Assembly: GCF_029867415.1 (NCBI RefSeq)
Contig: NW_026705779.1
Span: 310,001 to 374,000, forward strand
Reading direction: 5' to 3'
Length of the DNA: 64,000 nucleotides
Origin: Vicia villosa
Taxonomy: Eukaryota > Streptophyta > Magnoliopsida > Fabales > Fabaceae
Part shown: one piece after another, positions 42,985-54,516 of the stretch
Layout: every line of letters starts with the position of its first letter
How positions within the stretch are numbered: the stretch's first letter is position 1
The notes under the pieces: model-generated
Seen by the model: only the letters and a program-made list of their open reading frames with translations
Told to the model about the DNA's origin: nothing
Database searches by the model: none
Position numbers and translations under genes: made by a program

Positions 42985-44954
42985 AACAAGCACACGCAGG
43001 TGCCAACAAAACAAACAAAAAAACTCAACGGGCTCAATCTACATCAGACCCAGAACTGCTACCATCTTCACCATCAGTATCAGCAGAGGTTTGTTCCTCA
43101 GCACAATCAATCAGAGTCCTGTGCAGCATCCTCTCCAACAAAATTAACCTCCTTAGAAACTTCCTCCTCAATGGCATTACTAGTCCTAGTACTATTAGCC
43201 TGTTCAAGACTCTTGATTAATTTTTCAATATTAAGCTTCCTTTCAGTACTTGTTTGAATGATCTCATCCAAATCCTTGCAAGTCTTCTTCAGTTTTGAGA
43301 TAACATTAGCCTTGGTAGAGGATTTCTACTCAACAGGTGCCAAGACAATATCTGGGACATGCTTGCCTGCAAACAGTTTGTAATTGAGAGACAAGGTAGA
43401 TTCCCTTTTGCAAGCAACATCAGTACTAGACAAGATTCCAGGGTGTTGGTTAAGGATAATGTCGCATATCAGAGAAGGGAAAGCAATGGGCATCTTTATA
43501 GCACTAGTTTCACCATGTTACACGGTTTGATCAAAAATATAGGTACCATAGTCAATCATAGTTGTGGTACCCACAACATATATAAATTTTCCCAGACCAA
43601 CGGAAACTGTTGAAGTATGATTAGAAGGAACCCAGTTGGCAGCGCCAATTTTGTGTAGAAGAGCATATTTTACACTAAGTTGGCCAGCAGATAACTTGCC
43701 TTTCATAGGCCACACCTTGACTTGATCTGCAGTAATCACCTTGCATGCCTGATTATCAGTCACCTCAAGTTCAATCACCTCTTCTTCACTTCTTCCCAGA
43801 TACCCGTTGATAATAGCAGGAGAGAAATCAACATGTCTACCCCTCACATAAACTTTCCTGAAGTCTTTACTTCTATTATCAACACAATCCACATGGATGT
43901 TCACAATAAATTCCTTCACCAAGATATCAAAACACTTAGCAAACCTAGTTACAGTTCTCATTAAACCAGCAGCAGAGGTTAGGTCCACGACTTCCTCAAT
44001 CTTAAAGGCATCCTGACCTAGTTCTCTCTCAATGGCAACCCTTATTTGATACACAAACTTCCATCTTTCCACACTGTCAACCGAATGAAAGGAGATATAA
44101 TCCAAGGGAGCATCTAGTGCATTCACAGATGATCTCTTAATCACAGACTTCTTTACTTGCATGATGTCCTGAACATCATCCCCAACATCTTCTTCAGACT
44201 CATTATCTGACCTAACCTTTCTCTTTTTGGATGAAACAAAAACATTTCTCCAAGACCTTGGAGGTCCAACCACAGTTGTCCTCATGTTACTTTTTAGAGG
44301 ATTTGTGTCGAGCACAACTTTTCCCTTCCTAGTCCTTAGCCTTTTGGCAATCCCAGGATTCACATTCTTGATCAATTCATCATTGAAGGATAAATTATCA
44401 ATATCAATAACATGGTAGGTATCTTCAAGCCATTCTTCATCTTGCTTTCTTAGGGAGGGTTCCTGGTCATAAGAGATGTCAATGTTTTCTTCACCATTAG
44501 TGATAGCATCCCTAATCACAGAGTTGGCTAACTTGAGTAGGTTATCTTCAACCTTACCACTTGTAGCGACATCAGTAGTCTTTTCTACTTCATCATCATT
44601 GGGGGGAGGAAAAATTTGGGAAATAGGTCGGGAAATCCCAACCACATGTGTATCCTCATTTAGAACCCTAGAGATTAGTTTTCTAATAGCCTCGTCAACA
44701 TACCTACCACCTTCTTTGATTTTATCAAGAGAGGGATTGGAATATTTACCTGTTGGTGGTTCTTTAGAGCCAGTTGCATGAGAAGTTTGGTCCTTCTTCA
44801 ATGCCAAATCAGGGTTGTAGACCATGGTTAAGGGAGCAACAAAATTGATGCCATCTACCAAGATGGACACAAGTTGAGAGCCAGATTCGAAGGCATAAAG
44901 TGTCTCTTCATCTGAAGAAGTTTTTGAGAGAGACGAACCAGTATGTTGAGACAT
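42985..44954 (-). pseudogene. env-like protein of SIRE-type element
   Basis: A genuine ATG at 44954 starts a 478-codon frame (MSQHTGSSLSKTSSDEETLY) that stops with TAA at 43518. The same frame continues (HGETSAIKMPIAFPSLICDI; LFAGKHVPDIVLAPVE) to about 42985 with one more stop, so the original protein was about 650 aa. Middle region has a nuclear-signal-like cluster (KRLRTRKGKVV, SSKKRKVRSD). The C-terminal half (KDFRKVYVRGRHVDFSPAII; KYALLHKIGAANWVPSNHTS) is the conserved part of plant env-like or 'putative plant transposon' proteins. The last part has a coiled-coil-like KLKKTCKDLDEIIQTSTERK. True envelope function in plants is unproven. Confidence 0.75.
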
Positions 44955-45129
44955 CTTGAGATTCTTGCAAATAGTGAGGAGGTGATGAATCAGAGTTCTT
45001 TCCTTATTAAGGGAGATGAAGAGGTTGTTGAAATGGAAAATAGTAAAGGTATGGTGCGTGGGAAACTATTTGAAGGAATTTTGAAATGATTGCTTTTGGT
45101 GAGGCCGTTTTATGTGTTGAAACCATAAG

Positions 45130-47273
45130 TGTAACACCCTGTTTTAATTTATATTACTTTTAATTATTTTAATAATTATGTGATGCAATGTTGCGATGCG
45201 TTTGGCGAAGAATGCGAGTACATGTTGGCCTTGTATGATGTGGGGTTGTTCTGTGTGGGATCGTTAAGCGAAGAATGTAGTAATCTTAGGAAATAGAAGA
45301 ATCGAGGTTTAAGGGTGCATGACTAAAGATGTAGAAATATGGGGGGTGTAGTGAAAGATTTGGTAGTAATTATATTATTCTAATTATTAGTAGAATATTA
45401 TAATAATTAGTATTTTATTAAATAATTAAATAAGAAGGGCGAAATTAGAATATTGAATTAGGGGTCAAAGGGGCTAAGTAGTCATATCAAGGAAGTTTTT
45501 GGTTAGATCGTATCATTCTGTGCAAAGAGAGAAGCGAAACAGAGAAAGAGAGAAGAGGAAGCGATCGTGGTTGGAGAAAAATCATAGTGTGGTAAAGCTT
45601 GAGGAATCAAAAACCTAAGGTAAGGGTGGAGTTCCGATTATCTAATAAGGGATATAATTGCAGGTAGATTCATGATTGCATGTTAGGTTTGGGGGTAGAC
45701 AATTGGTAAGGTCATTCATAATTAATTGAAATTTGTGTGCAATTGATGTGATCATGTTGTTTGTTTTGATGTATTTGGCGTATGATGTTGATAATTATGT
45801 TGAGAAAGCCATAGATTTTGATGATTTTTCGTATGGGAAAATAGGGGTTTTGGGGTTTTGAGAGGTTAAAGTTCGTAGCAGCAAAAACATAGTTTTTTTA
45901 AAACTGCTACAGCGGGAACCAGTTCCCATAATGGGGAACCGAGTTCCCAGACCCTCTGTAACGTGAAACTGAAAATATTGATAGGGGAATCGGTTCCCAA
46001 TTTGAGGGAACCGGGTTCCCAAACCTTCTGTTGCATGGAAATGATGTTCTTAAATAGGGGAACCGGGTTCCCTATTTGGGGAATCGAGTTCCACTGAGTA
46101 AAATAGTTTTTTTAAAACTTCAAAGAGCCATAACTTTTGACTCGGGTGTGCGTTTGACACGTCATTTCGAACCACTAGAAGCTAAAACTATTTTCTACCA
46201 TTTGATAACCATTTCCATAATAGTAGCTTTATATTTTAAGGGAAGAAATCCAATACTTACAATGATGTTGTATGTGTTTTAATACGAAGTATCGTGTTGT
46301 TTACGAAGATGATGCGAGAGTAGTGTGGTTGTCTCATATATGTTGTTTTATGATGATATTGATGTTGATAGCCTTGTGTGGAATTGTGTTGGATACCGTT
46401 ATTTGGTAGTTGCATGAGGATATCGTTGTATAAAAGTGTCGCATGCATTGCATAATTACCGAAGATGATTATTATTGTGAAGGATCGACACTCCGAAGTT
46501 AGTCGTTGCCTTCGTTTGGCATTATGAAGTTATCCATTGCCCATATACGGCATTTTGCGAAGATTTTGGTACCACATGCATGATATCGTGTCAGTAACAT
46601 TGCATTGCACTTTGATTTGTTTAATGATGTAGTGATGAGGTTGTATTATATAACCCATATGTGTCTATGATGAATGATGATGATGTTGTGGATGATTTTG
46701 TAATCAATTATGAAGCATGACCACAGATTGTTAAACTTAGGATCTAACTTGATGTATATGTCGTATGCTTATAATTATGCCATTTATTATATTTTGGTTG
46801 ATATCTCACCCCTTCTGTTTGAATGTTACCTCTACGTGGGTAACATGCAGGTGATCCACAATAGGCGAGGTTAGACATTCGTGCGTGTCGAGTCGGTGTC
46901 ATGCTCTGATAAATAACACTGAGAAGGGATGAACGCTTATTTGTTTTGATTGCTGAATTGTTTTTTATGTTGAAAATTTTGAGAGCAATGTAACTCTCTT
47001 TTGTTTAAATAGACGTTTGAATTTTTTGGTAGTAGAGATGTTGCTGAATAATTATGTTTTATTTTCTGCTGCAATAATAAAGAAGTTGATGTTTTAAAAT
47101 ATTATAATGATGATGTTGTCGATTCATCCAAAGTGTGTTATGTATCTACGTTTTATAAACCTGAGCATATGTGTTTTCAAGGTTGATGACGAAGTAGCAT
47201 TCTATTCTTGATGTTTGGTATTGGAATTTTATTTACTCTGATTTATTTTATTAATTAAAATAGCGATGGTACA
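45130..47273 (+). mobile_element. Tekay-like solo LTR with non-matching flanks, 2,144 bp
   Basis: Begins TGTAACACCCTG, ends GATGGTACA, and carries Tekay landmarks in order (GGTACCACATGCATGATATC; GTCGAGTCGGTGTCATGCTC; AACACTGAGAAGG). Left flank ATAAG and right flank TTCAC are different, and the two sides are different positions of the same SIRE env region. This suggests recombination between two insertions. Contains a palindrome cluster (45914-46092). The final bases deviate from the GGGGTGTTACA of other Tekay LTRs. Confidence 0.7.
45914..46092. repeat. palindrome pairs GGGAACCnGGTTCCC in Tekay-like LTR
   Basis: Three pairs, six units, each an inverted repeat of 14-15 bp (GGGAACCAGTTCCC, GGGAACCGAGTTCCC, GGGAATCGGTTCCC, GGGAACCGGGTTCCC twice, GGGAATCGAGTTCC). 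Members of a pair are 5-7 bases apart (ATAATG, AATTTGA, TATTTG). Confidence 0.85.
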
Positions 47274-47586
47274 TTCACAGATGATCTCTTGATCACAAAC
47301 TTCTTTACTTACATGATGTCCTGAACATCATCCCCAACATCTTCTTCAGACTCATTGTCTGACCTAGCCTTTCTCTTTTTGGATGAGACACAACCTTTTC
47401 TCCAAGACCTTGGAGGTCCAACCACAGTTGTCTTCATGTTACTTTTTAGAGGATTTGTGTCGAGCACAACTTTGCCCTTCCTAGTCCTTAGCCTTTTGGC
47501 AATCCCAGGATTCACATTCTTGATCAATTCATCGTTGGAGGATAAATTATCAATATAAATAACATGGTTGGTATCTTCAAGCCATT
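47274..47586 (-). pseudogene. SIRE env-like fragment, second copy, middle part
   Basis: Minus strand NVNPGIAKRLRTRKGKVVLD and VGPPRSWRKGCVSSKKRKAR correspond to the middle of the first env-like copy. Cut on the left by the solo LTR at 47273 and on the right by the Ogre solo LTR. Confidence 0.75.
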
Positions 47587-50500
47587 TGTAATACGGTGAA
47601 CTGACTTTTTATATTTAAGCAAGCAATGTTGCGGTGAGCAAGAGTCGCCACCGACTTTTATTTTATCCAATTTATAGAAAGGCTAAAAGAATAGGAAAAG
47701 ACCTTTTAAAAGAGATTTTGAGTTCGGGGGGTAAGTTATACAAAGGGAAGGTTTAAAGCACCCTTTGCATCCATGGTTATCCATGGGCTCTTAATTGCTT
47801 AGCTCACTTTTTGAATTGTTTGAAATGTTTGAAGTGTCGTGTGTGTTTAGAAAAGATTTTTTGAAGAAGAACTTTAGCTTGTAAATAAGCGTAGTCTTTT
47901 CGAATTTGATTTTGAAAAAGAGTGGGAAAAAGATTTTGAATTTAGAGCAAGCAATTAGTAGTAACTACCCTAAGTTTTGAAATTTGTTCTTTTAGCTTTT
48001 CAGGGTGAAAGGGTCTATCCATACCATGAGAGGGCAGGAAGTCTTTCAATTGGATATTGAAGGGTCATCAAAGTTATCGTTCGCCACAAGACTGTCCCTA
48101 CTATAAAGAGGGTAGGTATTCTAAGGGAAGGATATAATAGTCATTTAAGCTTTTTAGGCATCATGCGAGGATACCTTAGCAATTGGGACAATCATCATGT
48201 TTTACCGAGGCAGCATCGAAGGACAAAATCTTATGATGATTTCAGTGAGTTAAGGCAGCACTTGCTTTAGATATCCTCGGAATCGAGGGACTTGACTGTT
48301 TTTAGTATAATTAGAGGCAACAGATAATAAGGCAACAAGCAACAAGAAGGGTTACCCTAAAGGTGTGTGTGTGTGCACCAATCACGTGAGTTCAGTTCGA
48401 ATACTTATCTTCGTAGTTTATGAGCTACGTTCAATTATTAGTTGTCACTCCCTATTTTACTAACCACGCAGTTATATAACAGTTATATTATGCGGAAATT
48501 AAAAGGCAGAAAATAAACCTACAACTATTACATGGCTTTGGGGCAGTTACATAATAGAGGAGGAATGGAGCGCGAAAATAAAACCTAACTATTACAATAA
48601 ACACCTGTGGGCAAAATATAAAGGCGGAAATAAAATCCTAAACTGTTACAGAAAAAACCTTGACAGCCTATACATCAATTTCTAGAAATTAAAATAAATA
48701 ATAAAAGGCAAGATTAAAATAAAAATTAAATAAATAACGAAAATTAGATAAAATATTAACAGGCACGCGACAATCATAGATTGTTAAGATGAGAAAAGAA
48801 GATCGCGATGAAATTACAGTTTAAGAAAATTAGAGGTAAAAGTATAAGCCTAAAAATGAAATGTTAGCCTAATGGAGAGAACACCAACCCTTATTCATGT
48901 ACAACATCTACCTAAGGAAAACCTAATGGCTAAAAAACCTTTTAAGACTAAGATTAATTTAAAGTATTAAACCTAAATTATTAATTAGCCTAAAAACCCT
49001 AATTCAATTAAATTAACCTATTTATTAAATTACCCTAAATTTAATTAACTTAAAATTAAATTGTTTAACCTATGCCATTATTCCAAATTACAATAATTAA
49101 CCTAAATTATTAAAATAATTTTAAAACTAATAAAAAAAAACCAACTCATTAAATGTAAAAAAAAGTTTCTTTTAATTAAAATCTTAAAAGAAAAAAAGAA
49201 AAAAAAAGGTTTTATATATAAAGGAAAAGAAAATACGTCAATAAGTAAAAAAAGAATTAAAAACCTGGCGCAGGGATCCTGTGTGGACAAGCCTTGAAGG
49301 TTCATGGTAGGAGAGCATTCCTGAGGCGTTAGATATGTGCCTCTGGAAGATCCACCGGCTGATATTTGAAGGTGCACTGTAATCATGCCTGGGGCGCTAC
49401 ATGGAATCAGCGAGCATTTTATTAGAAAAAATAAAAATGTCTCACACCTGGTTCGAACCCAGGATTGTGAGTATAGCTTCATTCTTTTACCACACAAGCC
49501 TGTTGCATCTGGTGTTAAGAAAACGAATTGAAACAAATAAAATACAAAACATAAATGTTAGTGGATAAAGTCAAAAACTGCGCGCGTGGCATTCTGTGAG
49601 TGGAGAGTGCATTTGACCACAGTTGACCATCCAATCAGGGAGAGAGAGAGAGACGTTGCCAAGTTTGACCGTCCATTCACAATCGCACGCGTGTGACGAA
49701 GGGGGTCAAGCAAACTGCTCATCTTCATCTCCTCCTTTCCTGCGGATTTTGTTGGAGATCTTGCTTCCGGTTTACCTGCGAATAAACCTCCAAATTTCCT
49801 GCAATTTTAAAAAACCTTCAAACATGCGTTAAACAAAATTCAATGGCACCCATACTTACTAAACAAGATGCCGTGAATCCATTGGTGGCATTGGTTTTTG
49901 CTAAAAGAGCTCGAAACCCTGAAAATGAAAGCATGGTTTCTCCATGCCCTAGCCATGGTGAAACCTCCGTTCTGCATCAAAACTCATGAGTAATGGTTCA
50001 AAACAACTCCATATGTAATCATAAACGAGTATACATGCAAAGAATCAATTTAAATGCAATGAATTAGAAGCTTGAGATTAAAGAACTTTATTCAAACCAT
50101 GAGCAACGAATGTAAGGTCTTCTCACGTGCTATGAACCTGTATGCCGACTGAAAACAATCCCTGGTAGCCTTAGGCAGATGATACGACCTATAGAGTTGA
50201 TTGAATTTGGCTACACCAAGAGTTTTTTCCTTGCCCTAGCTTATGGAAAATTTTGTGAATTTTGAATGCATGAGAAAGGCTAGGGTTTTGGTCCAAAAAT
50301 CTCGTCCCCTTGCTTGTGTTATTGTTAAGAATATATAATAGGGTGGATTAGGTTAATTCTTTAGGAAAGAAATCATGTGTTTGTTGATTTGTAAATATGA
50401 GAAAATTTGATTGAAAAAATCTTATAAAAACTTGCTCTTTTTGCTCAATCTTTTTCCAATCAAATATATATGATTTGCTTGAGCCCCAAGACTAATATTT

Positions 50501-51403
50501 GATTGAAGAAATCAAATCATGCATCAAATTGATATTTATTTTATTTTTCCTTGATTTAATTTGCATAAAATAAAAAATAAATAAAAATATAAATCCAAAC
50601 CATGCACCAACGAAATTTACTAGTCTCCAAGGTGATTCTTGGGCCTTCATATGATCCAAAACAAAACCCCATAATTTAATTCACTATTTTTGATATTTTT
50701 CTTAATTTATTTTGCATTTAAATGAATAAAATTCAAATAAATAAAAATAAAAAGCCAAAAAATATGAGAATGGTTTTATAGGTCCTTATTTGGGTCATAT
50801 GTATGTTTGAAGTCCAAAACCTAAGCCCATCAGTCCAAAAACACAAGATTATTCAATTAGGGTTTCATGCACTTCTTGAAATTTGACCAACTTGTACCAA
50901 GCGTATCTCCCTCATTTTTAATCATATGAAGGTGTTCTTATACTTTTTAGAAATCTCAAAGAGTCCTATAAAAGACCCTTTTGGTTTCATCTTCATTGAA
51001 GTTTCCATGTTCGTGTACACTTCTTTTCAAAAAGATGACTTTTTGTTGACTTTTAGAAGGACCTGTAATGTTTTGGATCATATCTCCCAATTGGTGCATT
51101 TATTGGATTTGGGCCCAAGATCAAAGTTGTAGAGAATGAAATTTCCTTCAAAATGAGCTTTGGATGGGAAATTTTTGATGTTCCATGTGAAAGTTATGGC
51201 TGGTCAAAGTTCAGTTGACTTTATGTAAAAAAAAAACCCTAATTTAGAAACTTTAGGTTTTGTTGATTTCTGAACTTTCCTTGTTGAATCATGATCAGAG
51301 AAATCAAAACCCTAGTTCCTTGAGCTATTGTTTATGAGAATTTGCCTTTGAGTCTTGAGTTTTTGGGAAGTAAAATGAGATGGGCAAATTTTGGGGTATG
51401 ACA
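47587..51403 (-). mobile_element. Ogre/Tat-type solo LTR, 3,817 bp, TSD CCATT
   Basis: Minus strand starts TGTCATACCCCAAAATTTGC and ends TTCACCGTATTACA, flanked by perfect CCATT (47582-47586 and 51404-51408). The 5' string is the signature of legume Ogre LTRs, as are AGAGTCGCCACCGACTTTTA and CACCCTTTGCATCCATGG (plus strand) near the end. Length fits Ogre (several kb). No PBS or coding part. An open frame of 144 codons (49102-49536, minus) has no recognised domain. Confidence 0.88.
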
Positions 51404-51927
51404 CCATTGATCATCTTGCTTTCTTAGGGAGGGTTCCTGTTCATAAGAGATGTCAATGTTTTCTTCACCATTAGTGCTAGCATCCCTAATCACAGAGTTG
51501 GCTAACTTGAGTAGGTTATCTTCAACCTTACTACTTGTAGCGGCATCAGTAGTCTTTTCTACTTCATCATCATTGGGGGAGGAACAATTTAGGAAATAGG
51601 TCGGGAAATCCCAACCACAGGTTTATCCTCATTTAGAACCCTAGAGATTAGTTTTCTAATAGCCTCGTCAACATACCTACCACCTTCTTTGATTTTATCA
51701 AGAGAGGGATTGGAATATTTACCTGTTGATGGTTCTTCAGAGCCAGTTACATGAGAAGTTTGGTCCTCCTTCAATGCCAAATCAGGGTTATGGACCGTGG
51801 TTAAAGGAGCAACAAAATTGACACCATCTACCAAGCTGGACGCAGGTTGAGAGCCAGAGTCGAAGGCATAAATTGTCTCTTCATCTGAAGAAGTTTTTGA
51901 GAGAGACGGACCAGTATGTTGAGACAT
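51404..51927 (-). pseudogene. SIRE env-like fragment, second copy, N-terminal part
   Basis: ATG at 51927 (MSQHTGPSLSKTSSDEETIY), near-identical to the first copy. A TAA at PIS* (51589) plus a one-base loss shortly after it break the frame. Continues at 47586 beyond the Ogre LTR. Confidence 0.8.
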
Positions 51928-52134
51928 CTTGAGATTCTTGCGAATATTGAGGAGGTGATAAATCAGAGTTCTTTCCTTGTTAAGGGAGATGAAGAGGTTG
52001 TTGACATGGAAAATAGCAAAGGTATGATGTGAGGGAAAGTATTTGAAGGAATTTTGATATGATTGCTTTTGGTGAGGCTGCTTTATGTGTTGAAACCATA
52101 ATCCCACTTGAGTGAAATTCCCACACACTATTAA

Positions 52135-52503
52135 TTTCTATAACTCCTCATAAATGCAAATCCCTAATCTTCTTCTTAAGATCTCAACTTTCTTAGTTAT
52201 CTTTTTACCACCGTTATTCTTAGATAAGAGTATGAGGTCTTTTGTCTGCTTGACTTGTGAGCCATTGAGGCATGATAGCCTACTCACAAGACACATCTTA
52301 AACTTCTACTTCATTTGGTTGGTACAATGTTTAGACATTTCATTAAGCATTCCACCAAGCACAATATTATCAGCACACACTTGAGTAGCCATGAGTTTTC
52401 CTTCCTTTTCTTTTTGAAATCTTTGCCTTGTGGAGGATTGGCTTGATTCTTGTGGAACCCAGAAATAGTAGTTATCCTTAGACCTGACTCCTTTCATAAC
52501 CAC
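52135..52503 (-). pseudogene. SIRE pol remnant: pre-integrase and RT pieces joined by deletion
   Basis: Minus strand VVMKGVRSKDNYYFWVPQES is the region between protease and integrase. It is followed directly by an RT piece (ATQVCADNIVLGGMLNEMSK; FKMCLVSRLSCLNGSQVKQT) with the catalytic YVDD altered to CADN. Integrase and most of RT/RNase H are deleted, placing pol next to env. Confidence 0.6.
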
Positions 52504-53207
52504 TTTACTCTATTTATTTGTATTGAGACACTTATATTTGGTGAAGTTACCTTGTATCCTTGATCACACAACTGACTTATGCTTATTAGGTTGGCTCTCA
52601 ATCCTATTACAAGTAACACATCATTAAGATTCGAAACTCCCGAGCACTTCAGATTACCAACCCCTTTGATTCTAGCTTTGCCTCCATAACCAAAAGTCAC
52701 ATGACTAGAGGAGTAAGGTTTAACATATACTAACAGATCTTTGGCATGTGTCATACGCCTTGAACATTCGCTGTCAAAGTACCAGACGTTTTTGGTTGAT
52801 GCTTTGAGAGAGGTATGGGCTACAAGACTAGTGACCACATGCTTGGGGATCCAATGTCTCATGTTTTTTCCATTTGAAGCGACCTGATCAGACTTGGAAA
52901 GAAGTGCAGACTTAGGGAATCCAAATAACCTGAAGCAGAAAGGTCTTATATGTGACCATATCGTCCACAGTGATGACATCTCCAATGCTTACATTTTTCC
53001 TTGGAGTGATTAATTTTACCCTTGCCATGATGTTGAAGCATCAAGTTCGTCATCTTTGGTTCAACCTTAGACTGGGTGGAGTCTCGAATAGGTTTCTTTT
53101 TATCATTAAATCCTAGACCACTCATGCCTCCTGTCATTCTTCCCACTTGAAGAATTTCATCTAGAGAGTCAGACCCATTATTCAGCATCCTGACTGATTT
53201 GTGAACT
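52494..53207 (-). pseudogene. SIRE gag zinc knuckle and protease fragment
   Basis: Minus strand KHWRCHHCGRYGHIRPFCFRLFGFP (CCHC zinc knuckle, split between two frames near 52985) leads into a protease-like VWYFDSECSRRMTHAKDLLV, where D-S-E replaces the catalytic D-S-G. Then VGNLKCSGVSNLNDVLLVIG and LRANLISISQLCDQGY follow. Typical of copia gag-pro. Inactive. The second Athila array begins at 53208. Confidence 0.7.
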
Positions 53208-54387
53208 TGTTAGGAGTAAATTAATGGTAAATTCATGTGTTAATAGAAGTGATTTAGTCTCCAAACCAATGCAAAATGTGATGAATCCATAGGTTTTTAT
53301 GAAGAAGTGAACTGAATAAGTTTAGTTCATGTATAAAGCAAATCGAATCACTTGTGGGTGTTATTGTTGCAGGTTTTGAGCTGAATTGGAACTTAAGAAG
53401 AACATGAGGAGGATAGAGAGCTTGAAGTCTCAAAGGCAAAGGAAAAAGTTGGTTTTTGCAAAGGTCGCGCCGCGAGAGTTCTTCCTTGCGCCGCGAAAAT
53501 ACCTCTGTTTGAGGGGCGCGCCGCGCCAGCCCGTTGCCGCGCCGCGGTCTCGGCGTTAAAAGCCCAAAAATTCTGTTTAAAAGCCCTAGCTTCCAAGAGA
53601 AAAAGGGTGGTTAGAGAACTTTGTGAAGAGCGAAATTAGGAGAGCATTCTGAGTTTGCAATCAAGAACAACAATTGAAGGCCAATTCTTTACCAATTGAA
53701 GACATTCCATTGATGAAGATGAATCCCTCTATTAATTCTTGTGTGTTCTTCATGTCCATGGAGAGCTAAATCCCTCTTGTTGAGTCTAAGGTAGTAGTTA
53801 ACCTATGAATATACAATACCATTGATTAATTCCTGTGAACAATTATTTGAATTCATTATCAATAAGAAACCTTGTTTTTATTCTTAAATTATCGTTGAAT
53901 CTTTGATCGAAAGAAAGGATTTAACTTTTGCCCTAGGTTACTATATTGATTCAATTGCAATTTGCAGAGATGGAATTGTAATTGGGTTTTCATAATTATC
54001 GTTCTTAATTACTATTATCGTTATTGATATTTGGAGAGATCGAATCTCATACCGGTAAAAGTTATCTAATTTGATTTGCAGACATGGAATCTTATTTGAG
54101 GATAAGTGAAGATAATGATTCAAAGGATTGTTCTATTGTGAATTAATTAATAATTGTATAGGATTAGGTTGATGAACCCTAAAGGCTCAACATCTTTCTT
54201 TACTAGTTAACACAAAGTCCTTTACTTGCTTTTATTTTATTATTTGCTTTTGATATTAGAAGTATAAAACAAACCAAACTCAATTTTCCTAACTCAAAAT
54301 AAACAACTATAGAACGGCAGTGATATTAACCAATCCCTGTGGATACGATATATTACCGAAAATATTTACCCAAAAATACTTTCAACA
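53208..54387 (+). repeat. Athila array LTR 1
   Basis: 1,180 bp, TGTTAGGAGTAAATTAATGG...CTTTCAACA. Carries CG-rich palindromes at 53465-53547. Differs from LTR 2 at one position noticed (ACTAGTTAAC near 54203). Confidence 0.92.
53465..53547. repeat. CG-rich palindromes in Athila array LTR 1
   Basis: Inverted repeats around a central C: TCGCG-C-CGCGA, TTGCG-C-CGCGA (one mismatch), GCGCG-C-CGCGC, CCGCG-C-CGCGG. Very CG-rich against an AT-rich background. Confidence 0.8.
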
Positions 54388-54390
54388 AAT

Positions 54391-54408
54391 TGGCGCCGTT
54401 GCCGGGGA
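54391..54408 (+). other. primer-binding site of Athila array copy 1
   Basis: TGGCGCCGTTGCCGGGGA three bases after LTR 1. Confidence 0.93.
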
Positions 54409-54516
54409 TTGGTGTCAATATTGCACGCATTGCAATAGTTCTTATTTTGAGTTTTAATTTTTATTTTCTCGATTTGGTTGTTTCACGTGTTTGCTAGTTT
54501 TTGCAGAAGATCATGT

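Larger units (their letters stand above)
42168..45129 (-). mobile_element. SIRE/Maximus copia element, 3' fragment (env-like ORF to 3' LTR)
   Basis: Minus-strand order: leader, env-like ORF (44954 downward), non-coding tail with two GGGGGAG purine runs, polypurine tract and LTR. Gag and pol are missing; the upstream end abuts a Tekay-like solo LTR at 45130. An env-like ORF after pol is a hallmark of SIRE-lineage copia elements. Confidence 0.75.

Noticed and set aside
49102..49536. 144-codon minus-strand ORF
   Set aside because: Located in the Ogre solo LTR, with no recognised domain and biased low-complexity ends.
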